A stretch of DNA of 64,000 nucleotides from Sphingobacteriaceae bacterium. GTDB lineage: Bacteria; Bacteroidota; Bacteroidia; Sphingobacteriales; Sphingobacteriaceae. The first letter of the stretch is position 1. Each line of letters begins with the position of its first letter. The position numbers and the translations under genes are program-made. The DNA lies in assembly GCA_903642215.1 (NCBI GenBank), contig CAHJWG010000006.1, forward strand, positions 1 to 64,000. Direction: 5' to 3'. A model generated the notes under the pieces. The model was given only the letters and a program-made list of their open reading frames with translations, ran no database searches and was not told where the DNA came from. Shown here one piece after another: positions 51,348 to 59,081 of the stretch.

Positions 51348-52718
51348 TTGAAAACTAAAATATCAACAATAAACAACGTTAAGAAACCACGTATAAACGT
51401 AGTTACTTTAGGTTGTTCTAAAAATATTTACGATTCTGAAATATTGATGGGCCAGTTGCAAGGCAATCGCTTTGATGTGGTGCACGAAAGCGAAAAAGTT
51501 GGTCATAACGATATTGTAGTCATCAATACCTGCGGTTTTATTGATAATGCCAAGCAGGAATCTATCGATACGATTTTACAATACAGCGAGCTGAAAGAAC
51601 AGGGTAAAGTTGGAAAAGTGATTGTTACCGGCTGTCTTTCCGAACGTTACAAACCCGAACTGGAAGTAGAAATGCCTAATGTTGATGCTTTTTTTGGCAC
51701 CAACAATTTGCAGGAAATATTACAAAACATCGGTGCCGATTATAAATATGAATTACTGGGTGAACGTTTTTTAACTACACCTTCGCATTTTGCGTATTTT
51801 AAAATTGCAGAAGGTTGTAACCGGCCCTGCTCTTTTTGCGCCATACCGTTAATGCGTGGTAAACACGTTTCTACGCCGATGGATCAATTGGTTTCTCAAG
51901 CTAAAAAACTGGCTGCAAACGGTACGAAAGAACTGATTATAATTGCGCAGGATCTGACTTATTACGGTTTGGATTTATATGGAAAACGTAATCTGGATGA
52001 ATTGTTGCGCCGCATTTCTGATGTGGAAGGTATTGAATGGATCAGGTTGCAATACGCTTATCCGTCTGGCTTCCCAATGGAAGTGCTGGATGTAATGAAC
52101 GAGCGCAGCAATATCTGCAACTATTTGGATATGCCGCTGCAGCACATTACGGATAACATGTTGCGTTCTATGCGCCGTGGCATCACTAAGCAAAAAACGA
52201 TTGATGTAGTCAATCAAATTCGGGATAAAGTGCCTGAAATTGCTTTGCGAACAACGCTGATTACTGGTTATCCTGGCGAAACACAGCAGGATTTTGAGGA
52301 AATGCAGCAATGGGTAATGGATACCAAATTTGATCGTTTGGGTTGTTTCACTTATTCACATGAAGAAAAAACGCACGCGCATAATCTGGTTGATGATGTT
52401 CCGGAGGAAGTGAAACAAGAACGCTCTGAAGCCATTATGGAAGTGCAGCAACTGATTTCCCACGAAAAAAATCATCAAAAAATTGGACAAACGTTTAAAG
52501 TTTTGATTGATAAGATTGAAGGGGATTTTTTAATTGGACGAACAGAATTTGATTCGCCGGAAGTGGATAATGAAGTTTTAATTGATGCCAAAGAACAATA
52601 TGCAACGCCCGGCAGTTTTGTACAAGTAAAAATTGATTCGGCAGAAGATTTTGATTTGTACGGAAAAATTGTTTCTACAGAAAACGCCTCTATTTTAGCC
52701 GAATCCAGCTATTTCTAA
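51348..52718 (+). CDS. rimO: ribosomal protein uS12 methylthiotransferase
   Basis: A 456-residue radical-SAM enzyme that adds a methylthio group to an aspartate of ribosomal protein uS12. The N-terminal MTTase domain carries the cysteines for one cluster (TLGCSKNIYDSE, NTCGFI, TGCLSERY). The radical-SAM motif is CNRPCSFCAIP (CxxxCxxC), and a TRAM RNA-binding domain closes it. It starts with TTG at 51348, 10 bases after the toxin stop; no good ATG is near. In related genomes it follows ftsY directly, so the toxin-antitoxin pair is a recent insertion. Confidence 0.93.
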   Translation: MKTKISTINNVKKPRINVVTLGCSKNIYDSEILMGQLQGNRFDVVHESEKVGHNDIVVINTCGFIDNAKQESIDTILQYSELKEQGKVGKVIVTGCLSERYKPELEVEMPNVDAFFGTNNLQEILQNIGADYKYELLGERFLTTPSHFAYFKIAEGCNRPCSFCAIPLMRGKHVSTPMDQLVSQAKKLAANGTKELIIIAQDLTYYGLDLYGKRNLDELLRRISDVEGIEWIRLQYAYPSGFPMEVLDVMNERSNICNYLDMPLQHITDNMLRSMRRGITKQKTIDVVNQIRDKVPEIALRTTLITGYPGETQQDFEEMQQWVMDTKFDRLGCFTYSHEEKTHAHNLVDDVPEEVKQERSEAIMEVQQLISHEKNHQKIGQTFKVLIDKIEGDFLIGRTEFDSPEVDNEVLIDAKEQYATPGSFVQVKIDSAEDFDLYGKIVSTENASILAESSYF

Positions 52719-52721
52719 AAA

Positions 52722-54317
52722 ATGGATGCTACTTATATTGATTATTCTGCAACCGGAAGCTTCTCTCCAACGGTTATCAAATACCTTGAAAATGCAGCAG
52801 AATTGAAACCGTTTTATGGTTTTCGGCCGGATTTGGATGGCTTCCGACAACTACTTCAATATAAAAAAAACAGTTGTAAAAGAAGTATTTTAACAGAAGT
52901 TTTGCAGGATCAGTATAAAAAACTACCGGTAAAAGAAGTATCAGAACAAACTAAAATTAACCTCGATTTACTTCAACAGGAAAATACTTTTACCGTTACA
53001 ACCGGCCATCAGCTTAATATTTTTACCGGCCCGCTTTACTTTATTTTTAAGATTGTTACGGCAATCAATTTAGCAAAAGATCTAAAAGCAGAATTTCCGG
53101 ATAAAAATTTTGTGCCTGTTTATTGGATGGCTTCGGAAGATCATGATTTTGTAGAAATTAATCATACGCAAATCGGCGGTAAAAAAATCAGTTGGAATGA
53201 AGAAGTTTCCGGTGCAACCGGTCATATTTCTACCAAAGGAATCCGAGAAGCTTTAAATCAATATAAAGGTATTTTGGGTATTTCTGACACCGCTCAGGAA
53301 TTATCTGATTTGGTTGAAACTGCTTATACTCAATTTGAAAATCTGGCTGATGCAACACGTTATCTCGTCAATGCTTTGTTCAGCAAATTCGGTTTGATTA
53401 TTTTAGATGCTGATGATGCGCGTTTAAAAAAACAATTCGCACCGATTATTCAGGATGATATCATTAACCAAAATAGTTTCAAAAATATCTTCGCAACAAA
53501 TGAAAAATTAGAAAAGCTTGGTGTTCATATTCAGGTAAATCCAAGAGAAATTAACTTTTTTTACCTGATAAAAGAAGTACGCGAACGCATCGTTTTTGAA
53601 GATAATCTATACAAAGTTTTAAATACTAATATTGCTTTTTCGGAGGAAGAACTAAAAGTAGAAATTGCAAATTTCCCGGAAAGATTTAGTCCGAATGTGG
53701 TGATGCGGCCGCTTTATCAGGAAGTAATTTTACCCAATGTTGCATACATCGGCGGCGGTGCAGAAGTAGTTTATTGGATGGAATTAAAAGCTAATTTTGA
53801 TTTTTATCAGGTTGATTTTCCGATTCTGATTTTGCGAAATTCCGGTTTATTTGTATCGAAAAGATCAGCAGAAAAAGCTGCAAGTATGAATTTAACTTTT
53901 GCTGATTTTTTTAAACCTGCTGATACTTTAAAAAATAATTGGATACAAGTCAACAGTAAAAATCAGTTATATTTAAACCAATATTGGCAAGAATTGGATG
54001 CTGTTTTTAGCAGGATAAAATTGCAGAATATAAAAATTGATCCAACTTTAGGACCATCAACTGAAGCCATTCAAAAACGTTTGGAACATGCTATTTTCAA
54101 CCTCGAAAAAAAACTGATTAAAGCAGAAAAACGCAATTACGAAACACGTTTAAATCAGATTGATCAAGTTAAAGCTGAACTATTTCCGGGTGGAAGTTTG
54201 CAGGAACGTAATGAAAACTTTGGATTATTTTATGTTAAAATTGGATCCAAGCTGATCGATGATTTGGTAGAAAGCTTTAAACCTTTGGATTTTAAGTTTA
54301 CCATTTTAACCGAGTAA
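52722..54317 (+). CDS. bshC: putative cysteine ligase BshC (bacillithiol synthesis)
   Basis: A 531-residue protein of the BshC family, which adds cysteine to glucosaminyl-malate in bacillithiol synthesis. Recognisable blocks are VTTGHQLNIFTGPLYF (nucleotide-binding-like), VYWMASEDHDFVEINH, SPNVVMRPLYQEVILPNVAYIGGGAEVVYW (family core) and a C-terminal coiled coil (about 440-480). It starts 3 bases after rimO. Three copies of the dispersed word lie inside it (52877, 52930 and 53569), encoding CKRSI, VKEVS and IKEVR: the same DNA word read in two frames. Confidence 0.88.
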   Translation: MDATYIDYSATGSFSPTVIKYLENAAELKPFYGFRPDLDGFRQLLQYKKNSCKRSILTEVLQDQYKKLPVKEVSEQTKINLDLLQQENTFTVTTGHQLNIFTGPLYFIFKIVTAINLAKDLKAEFPDKNFVPVYWMASEDHDFVEINHTQIGGKKISWNEEVSGATGHISTKGIREALNQYKGILGISDTAQELSDLVETAYTQFENLADATRYLVNALFSKFGLIILDADDARLKKQFAPIIQDDIINQNSFKNIFATNEKLEKLGVHIQVNPREINFFYLIKEVRERIVFEDNLYKVLNTNIAFSEEELKVEIANFPERFSPNVVMRPLYQEVILPNVAYIGGGAEVVYWMELKANFDFYQVDFPILILRNSGLFVSKRSAEKAASMNLTFADFFKPADTLKNNWIQVNSKNQLYLNQYWQELDAVFSRIKLQNIKIDPTLGPSTEAIQKRLEHAIFNLEKKLIKAEKRNYETRLNQIDQVKAELFPGGSLQERNENFGLFYVKIGSKLIDDLVESFKPLDFKFTILTE

Positions 54318-54331
54318 ACATTTCCACTTTT

Positions 54332-54417
54332 TGTCATTTCGACCGAAGGGAGAAATCTTCATCGAATTACAAAATCTAAACGCTTTGAAGAAGATCCCTC
54401 CTATCGTCGGGATGACA
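54332..54417. repeat. REP-like palindromic repeat
   Basis: TGTCATTTCGACCGAAGG...AAATCTTC (54332-54360) is inversely matched by GAAGATCCCTCC...GTCGGGATGACA (54390-54417), giving an imperfect 86-base hairpin. A partial extra arm (GTGTCGGGATAACAGAA) follows at 54425. This is the intergenic palindrome type often scattered in Bacteroidota genomes. It lies beyond bshC and before a new transcript start. Confidence 0.75.
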
Positions 54418-54478
54418 GAACAAGTGTCGGGATAACAGAACTGAGTAGAATAACCACCGCCAATAATTTTCTCATTTT

Positions 54479-55561
54479 ATGCTGATAAAAGAAGCATCAC
54501 TACGTCATTTCACCCAAAACATCTTCATAAAAATAGGTTGTAGCGCACAACATGCAAAACTTGCTGCTGATGTTTTATTAAAGTCTGATTTGCGCGGCAT
54601 TGATTCGCACGGCGTTGCCCGGTTAAGCGGTTATGTAAGATTATGGGAGAAAAACCGTATTAACCCAACACCTGATATTAAAATTGTACACGAAACACCA
54701 ACTACGGCAACCATTGATGGCGATGCCGGATTAGGTTTGGTGGTTGCGCCTTTTGCCATGCAAGTTGCGATCGAAAAGGCAGAGAAATATGGTTCCGGCT
54801 GGGTTTCCGTGCGTAATTCAAATCATTTTGGTATTGCCGGATATCATGCATTGATGGCGGTTGAAAAAGACATGATCGGTATTGCCATGACCAATGCAAG
54901 TCCGCTGGTTGCACCAACATTTTCTAACGAAAGAATGCTTGGAACGAACCCGATGTGTTACGCTTTTCCCGCAGGAAAATACCCGCCTTTAATTGTTGAT
55001 ATGGCAACTTCCGCAGCAGCAAACGGTAAGCTGGAGATTGCGCAACGTGCCGGAAAACCCGTTCCGGAAGGTTGGATTCAGAATGAAAACGGAGATTTTA
55101 CAACCGATCCGCATGCTTTAAAATCTGGTGGTTCTTTGCTTCCTTTAGGCAGCGATCGCGAACATGGCAGCCATAAAGGTTTTGGGTTGAGTGCTACGGT
55201 TGATATACTTTCGGCTGTACTTTCCGGTGCTAATTACGGGCCGTGGGTTCCGCCGTTTGTGGCTTATCTGGATCCGGCTCCGAATCCTGTTGGGACCGGA
55301 ATCGGGCATTTTTTAGGTGCAATGCGGGTAGATGGTTTCCGTCCGGTGGAGGAATTCAAACATCATCTGGATAACTGGATTGAAAGATTTAAGTCGGCAA
55401 AAACAGTATCACCAGATCAAAAAGTAATTATTCCCGGCGAACCGGAACTGGAAGCTGAACTGGATCGAAAAGTAAATGGTGTTCCTTTGGTTGATGCTGT
55501 GGGGAAGGATTTGAATGAATTGGCGAAGAAGTTGGGTGTGGAAATGTTGAGTGAGATTTAA
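54479..55561 (+). CDS. malate/L-lactate dehydrogenase-family NAD(P) oxidoreductase
   Basis: A 360-residue enzyme of the Ldh2/MDH2 family, which is structurally distinct from classical malate dehydrogenase. Motifs: SDLRGIDSHGVARL (substrate and cofactor loop with the catalytic-type histidine), DGDAGLGLVVAPFAM, VRNSNHFGIAGYHALMA and DMATSAAANGKLEIAQRAG. The family oxidises 2-hydroxyacids including malate, L-lactate and ureidoglycolate; the actual substrate is open. The N-terminal MLIKEAS is encoded by a word copy at 54486-54496. It stands alone on the plus strand. Confidence 0.9.
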   Translation: MLIKEASLRHFTQNIFIKIGCSAQHAKLAADVLLKSDLRGIDSHGVARLSGYVRLWEKNRINPTPDIKIVHETPTTATIDGDAGLGLVVAPFAMQVAIEKAEKYGSGWVSVRNSNHFGIAGYHALMAVEKDMIGIAMTNASPLVAPTFSNERMLGTNPMCYAFPAGKYPPLIVDMATSAAANGKLEIAQRAGKPVPEGWIQNENGDFTTDPHALKSGGSLLPLGSDREHGSHKGFGLSATVDILSAVLSGANYGPWVPPFVAYLDPAPNPVGTGIGHFLGAMRVDGFRPVEEFKHHLDNWIERFKSAKTVSPDQKVIIPGEPELEAELDRKVNGVPLVDAVGKDLNELAKKLGVEMLSEI

Positions 55562-55637
55562 AATAAATTTCTTTGTGGATAACAAGCTAAATCTTGATAG
55601 ATAGAACTTTTGTAAAAGCTATTTGAATTTCAGCCAA

Positions 55638-55931
55638 CTACTTATCCGTAACATTTCCTATGCTTCTGATAAACCGTTCTTCTGCCACACATCTTACCTG
55701 AAAACAATCAGCAGCAAAAGTTTTAGACAGATTGTTAGTTATATCAGGATCAATTTTTACCATCCAGGGAGCAATAGCATAACGGTCTTTCCAATCCGTT
55801 AAAGGCACAATAGTTTTCAGAGGAAGTTTGCCCAACTGATTGTCATTTACAATTATAGCTGGGCGTGTTTTCATAATTTCAGAACCAATAGTTGGATCAA
55901 GGCTGATTAACCAGATTTCACCTTGCTTCAT
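55638..55931 (-). CDS. MazF/PemK-family toxin
   Basis: A 97-residue mRNA interferase. MKQGEIWLISLDPTIGSEI is the normal opening (with the loop residues GSEI), followed by RPAIIVNDNQLGKLPLKTIVPLT and the C-terminal AADCFQVRCVAEERF block. MazF-type toxins cut single-stranded RNA at short sequence sites. Its start overlaps the end of the upstream antitoxin frame by 14 bases, the usual arrangement for this pair. Confidence 0.85.
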   Translation of the reverse strand: MKQGEIWLISLDPTIGSEIMKTRPAIIVNDNQLGKLPLKTIVPLTDWKDRYAIAPWMVKIDPDITNNLSKTFAADCFQVRCVAEERFIRSIGNVTDK

Positions 55932-56118
55932 AAAATCCTTCCAGATCTAAACCAGTAAAAGCTGTTAATTCTTTATCAGTGCAATAATCCTGATAAAGGC
56001 TTTCTGCAGCTTCGTGCAACTGGTTTTGGCTTCCTGCTTCTTTAATCGAACGTAACGTTTGTTCAATAATTTTCCACCTGCTTTTAATGGTTAAGCTTGT
56101 ATTTCTATCATAATTTAT
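55918..56118 (-). CDS. antitoxin of the MazF module, start unclear
   Basis: A frame reading NYDRNTSLTIKSRWKIIEQ to LDLEGFYEAR precedes the MazF gene and overlaps it, as an antitoxin should. The C-terminal acidic helical region fits toxin binding. No ATG, GTG or TTG begins it in frame; an ATA at 56118 is the earliest sensible codon, and an ATG at 56111-56109 is in another frame and hits a stop within seven codons. Either an unusual start is used or a small deletion has damaged the gene. If it is inactive, the toxin would need to be inactive or silenced too. Confidence 0.55.
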   Translation of the reverse strand: MNYDRNTSLTIKSRWKIIEQTLRSIKEAGSQNQLHEAAESLYQDYCTDKELTAFTGLDLEGFYEAR

Positions 56119-56204
56119 GCTGTGCTTATAAAAAACTTATTAAACAGTTCTTAAATTTGTACAATTTATATCTAAAGTAAAAAACAAAAAGTATTTGTGA
56201 CTAT

Positions 56205-56885
56205 ATGGATAAACTGACTTTACACGAGAGTTTACGAATTTATATTCCAGGCTTATTGTTGTCAATATTGCTATACTGTTTATTCCAAAGTAATACTACA
56301 GGTATAAGTAATGTTGCTATTCCAGCCATATTTGTTGGCTTTGCTATTAATAATCCACTTCATAGGATTGGAAAAATATACTTCGGAAAACTTGCAATTA
56401 ACCATAAAATCAAACTAAATTCTCTAAATGAAAATTTTTTTGAACATCAAAAAAAAATCCTCTCTGAAAAGTATAAATATTTGTCTTTAAATAGAGTTAA
56501 TAATTTCGATCTAATTGAAACTAATAATTTCAAGGCTTGGGACTTTATTGGATATAGCCATTTTGCAAAAATATATGATTCTCCAGAAACGTCAAGTTTT
56601 AGGCTACCAAAATCCTTTGGAATTATGTGTTTTAACTTGTTCGCAGTATCAATACTTGGTCCAATCATATTTTTATTGGTTTTCCCTTTTATAAATCTTG
56701 AATTGTCAACATGGCACATTGTAATTATTATGATTTCAACTCTTTTTGGAATACTTTTTTTTACAAGTTCCACAGCATTTTTAAGGAGTTCTCTTGAAAA
56801 GCAACTATATTATTGGAACTCATTATCAAAATCTGAAGTAGAAAGTCTTGTTGATTATATCAATATATTCAACAGCATAAAATAA
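56205..56885 (+). CDS. orphan AT-rich membrane protein
   Basis: A 226-residue protein of unknown family. Two N-terminal hydrophobic segments (about 11-26 and 34-48) and two later ones (about 145-162 and 170-192) suggest four membrane spans. A charged loop between them is about 90 residues long and probably cytoplasmic. The coding sequence is clearly more A/T-rich than neighbours such as lepB or acs, a sign of recent arrival. It lies between two toxin-antitoxin modules, which suggests an accessory locus; function cannot be assigned. Confidence 0.55.
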   Translation: MDKLTLHESLRIYIPGLLLSILLYCLFQSNTTGISNVAIPAIFVGFAINNPLHRIGKIYFGKLAINHKIKLNSLNENFFEHQKKILSEKYKYLSLNRVNNFDLIETNNFKAWDFIGYSHFAKIYDSPETSSFRLPKSFGIMCFNLFAVSILGPIIFLLVFPFINLELSTWHIVIIMISTLFGILFFTSSTAFLRSSLEKQLYYWNSLSKSEVESLVDYINIFNSIK

Positions 56886-57033
56886 ATGATCGAACTAAAC
56901 TCTATTGCTTGGGACTTGTAATCCAGCGAAACTATTTCAAAAATCTTCAAAGTAATTTAGCATTATTATACCTTTTTAAAATAATAGGATATTTTACAGA
57001 ATATGCCAAAATCAAATCGATATGAGTTCCAAA

Positions 57034-57150
57034 AAAAGGTGCAATCTCTCGATTACACCTTTCCTACTTTATACCGATAAAAGAAGCATCTACTTAATCC
57101 CCATAAACAACCTGCTCCACCTAATTAATTATATGTATAAAAGAAGCGTT
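57034..57150 (-). pseudogene. remnant of a second lepB 3' end with its terminator
   Basis: Read on the minus strand, this stretch encodes [13 protein letters not shown] (stop 57092-57090), identical to the last residues of lepB, then continues upstream with ASFIHII where lepB has ASFMHKI. A 4-base insertion (ATTAATTAG against ATTAG) breaks the frame between them. A terminator follows (AAAGGTG/CACCTTT at 57035-57062), matching the lepB terminator in position. Nothing upstream of 57150 resembles the rest of lepB. It is a decayed copy whose body has been replaced by the toxin-antitoxin genes. Confidence 0.75.
57071..57126. repeat. direct repeat, left copy (lepB 3' end)
   Basis: These 56 bases match 57917-57972 at 55 of 56 positions, covering the word copy at 57078-57088 and the last codons of lepB. 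The two copies lie in the same orientation 846 bases apart and bracket the HigB/HigA-type toxin-antitoxin pair. Confidence 0.85.
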
Positions 57151-57206
57151 CTCACCTACATAGATAAATCCTTGCTTTCAGTTATCCAATTAGCTAACTT
57201 TGCTTA

Positions 57207-57557
57207 ATGCCAGAAAATTTTATCAGGAATATATTTTATTACAAAAACTATTACCTCAAATTTTTTGACACTTTAAAACCAGCTGTAAAAAATAAATTTA
57301 ACTGGACGTTGCAGTTAATTGCAATAACTGATAAAGTACAGGAGAAGTATTTTAAACATATAACAGGTTCAGCTGGCTTGTTTGAAATCAGGGTTGAAGT
57401 TGGTTCTGATATTTATAGGGTATTCAGCTTTTTTGATAAAGGACAGCTGATTATTTTATTAAACGGATTTCAAAAGAAAACCCAAAAAACGCCTTCAAAC
57501 GAAATTGAACTGGCAGAAAAACTTAAAAAACAATATTTTCATGAAAAAGAAAACTAA
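57207..57557 (+). CDS. HigB/Gp49-like toxin
   Basis: A 116-residue RelE-superfamily toxin of the phage-derived Gp49-like (DUF891) type. FKHITGSAGLFEIRVEVGSDIYRVFSFFDKG contains the conserved LFEIRV and YRVFSFF strands, and LLNGFQKKTQKTPSNEIELAEKL is the usual C-terminal block. Family members cleave mRNA during translation. The toxin gene comes first and the antitoxin second, the HigBA order. It overlaps its antitoxin by 17 bases. Confidence 0.85.
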   Translation: MPENFIRNIFYYKNYYLKFFDTLKPAVKNKFNWTLQLIAITDKVQEKYFKHITGSAGLFEIRVEVGSDIYRVFSFFDKGQLIILLNGFQKKTQKTPSNEIELAEKLKKQYFHEKEN

Positions 57558-57846
57558 TAACCTCACTTCTTTTACTGATCATTTAGATGAACAATATGGT
57601 AAAACAGGAACCACTACACGCGATAAATATGAAGAAGGCTTTGAAGCTTTTAAGCTTGGCGTGATGCTGCAGGAATTGCGTAAAGAACAAGGTTTAACAC
57701 AAGAACAGTTAGCCGAAAAATGCGGAACTACCAAAACTTACATTTCCAGAATTGAAAATGATGCAAGTGATATCCGGCTTTCTACTTTAATGAGAATTGT
57801 GCGTGAAGGTTTAGGCGGACATTTAAAACTTACTGTAGATATTTGA
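57541..57846 (+). CDS. HigA-type XRE-family antitoxin
   Basis: A 101-residue protein from the ATG at 57541, which overlaps the toxin stop. An ATG at 57505 in the same frame adds 12 residues unlike the family. Residues about 40-95 are an XRE helix-turn-helix (LRKEQGLTQEQLAEKCGTTKTYISRIEN), which would bind the module promoter and neutralise the toxin. It lies at the end of the region bracketed by lepB-derived direct repeats. Confidence 0.88.
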   Translation: MKKKTNNLTSFTDHLDEQYGKTGTTTRDKYEEGFEAFKLGVMLQELRKEQGLTQEQLAEKCGTTKTYISRIENDASDIRLSTLMRIVREGLGGHLKLTVDI

Positions 57847-57857
57847 AAGATTATGAA

Positions 57858-57868
57858 TGCTTCTTTTA
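57858..57868 (-). repeat. dispersed word after the antitoxin gene
   Basis: TGCTTCTTTTA begins 11 bases beyond the antitoxin stop. With the plus-oriented copy at 57924-57934 it forms an inverted pair flanking the terminator at 57880-57906, where the antitoxin and lepB transcripts converge. Confidence 0.75.
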
Positions 57869-57879
57869 CAAAAATGAAA

Positions 57880-57906
57880 AAGGTGTAATTTCTTAAATCA
57901 CACCTT
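57880..57906 (-). terminator. lepB terminator between convergent genes
   Basis: AAGGTGTAATTT (57880-57891) pairs with AAATCACACCTT (57895-57906) around a short loop, and on the minus strand is followed by TTTTTCATTTTT. It ends lepB transcription and may also slow the rightward antitoxin transcript. Confidence 0.75.
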
Positions 57907-57916
57907 CCGTATTTTT

Positions 57917-57972
57917 ATACCGATAAAAGAAGCATCTACTTAATCCCCATAAACAACCTGCTCCATCTAATT
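57917..57972. repeat. direct repeat, right copy (end of lepB)
   Basis: This is the intact right partner of the repeat at 57071-57126. It spans the word copy at 57924-57934, the lepB stop and the codons for its last residues. Recombination between the two copies would delete the toxin-antitoxin pair while leaving lepB intact. Confidence 0.85.
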
Positions 57973-59048
57973 TTGTGCATAAAAGAAGCTTGCTCGTCCC
58001 AGCTCATCCACACAAATAAAGCTTTGCCTACAATGTGGTCTTCGGGAACAAAACCCCAGAAACGGCTGTCTAAAGAGTTATGGCGGTTATCACCCATCAT
58101 CCAGTAATAATCCATTTTAAAGGTGTACTGGTTGGTTTTTTGTCCGTTGATGTAAATATCGTTACCGCGTTTTTCCAGCTTGTTGTTTTCGTATAATTTG
58201 ATGGCGCGCTCGTAAATCAGATAGTTCGTAGAATCTAAAGTAACCGTCCAACCTTTTTTAGGGATAATAACCGGACCGTAATTATCTACGTTCCATTTCA
58301 GTTTGGTATCGTGCGGGAAAACCTGCAAATCGGCTTGACCCGGCGGCTGAATATAAGGCGCAATGTAAGTAATGTTGGAATACGATTTTAAAGCAGGCAC
58401 ACTTTCACGCGGCATAATCCATTCTAAATCTGTGGCGTTTACTTGTCCGTGCGAAGGATCGATGTGCAGATCGTACAAAACCTCCGGGTTTAACTCTTGT
58501 CCGTTGGTACGAACCAAGTAAGAAGTCTGGCTTTCCGGCGGTGTAACAGCAGCTTTATTGTTGATATAAACCTGTGTGTTAATCAACTTCAAAGTATCAC
58601 CGGGCGTTCCCTGGCAGCGTTTGATATAGTTTTCGCGCTTATCAACCGGCCGGTATAAAGGCGAATCGGCATCCATCGGATAATTAAAAACTACCACGTC
58701 GCCCTTTTTTACGTGGCTCAATCCCGGCAAACGGTAGTAAGGCAATTTGATGCCGTCCCAATAAGATTTTATGTCGAAAAGCGGCATCGTATGATGTGCA
58801 AACGGAAAGGAAACCGGCGTCATCGGCGTACGTGCGCCATAATTAACCTTGCTTACAAACAGGAAATCACCAACTAATAACGAACGCTCCATAGAAGGCG
58901 TTGGGATGGTAAATGCTTCGATAAACAAACCGCGAATTAAAGTCGCGGCAACAACAGCAAAAATGATAGCATCCACCCATTCTCGTGTGGCACTTTTCTT
59001 TTTCTTCTTTGGATCGGCGGCAGATTTATTCCAGAATTTCCAGCTCAT
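57936..59048 (-). CDS. lepB: signal peptidase I
   Basis: A 370-residue membrane protease that removes signal peptides. After a lysine-rich cytoplasmic start comes one membrane span ([21 protein letters not shown]), the catalytic serine in [13 protein letters not shown], the catalytic lysine in [13 protein letters not shown], and the conserved [16 protein letters not shown]. It is longer than enterobacterial LepB because of a roughly 130-residue insert between boxes, as is usual in Bacteroidota. It starts a minus-strand group with dapB, DUF5683, parB and parA upstream. A decayed second copy of its 3' end lies at 57034-57150. Confidence 0.93.
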   Translation of the reverse strand: MSWKFWNKSAADPKKKKKSATREWVDAIIFAVVAATLIRGLFIEAFTIPTPSMERSLLVGDFLFVSKVNYGARTPMTPVSFPFAHHTMPLFDIKSYWDGIKLPYYRLPGLSHVKKGDVVVFNYPMDADSPLYRPVDKRENYIKRCQGTPGDTLKLINTQVYINNKAAVTPPESQTSYLVRTNGQELNPEVLYDLHIDPSHGQVNATDLEWIMPRESVPALKSYSNITYIAPYIQPPGQADLQVFPHDTKLKWNVDNYGPVIIPKKGWTVTLDSTNYLIYERAIKLYENNKLEKRGNDIYINGQKTNQYTFKMDYYWMMGDNRHNSLDSRFWGFVPEDHIVGKALFVWMSWDEQASFMHKIRWSRLFMGIK

Positions 59049-59081
59049 TGTTTTTATTTTGAAGGCGTGAAAGTAGTGTTT

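Noticed and set aside
57034..57990. Idea that the lepB-flanked module is an integrase-driven genomic island
   Set aside because: No integrase, tRNA gene or other island gene is present between or near the repeats; only the repeats themselves suggest integration.
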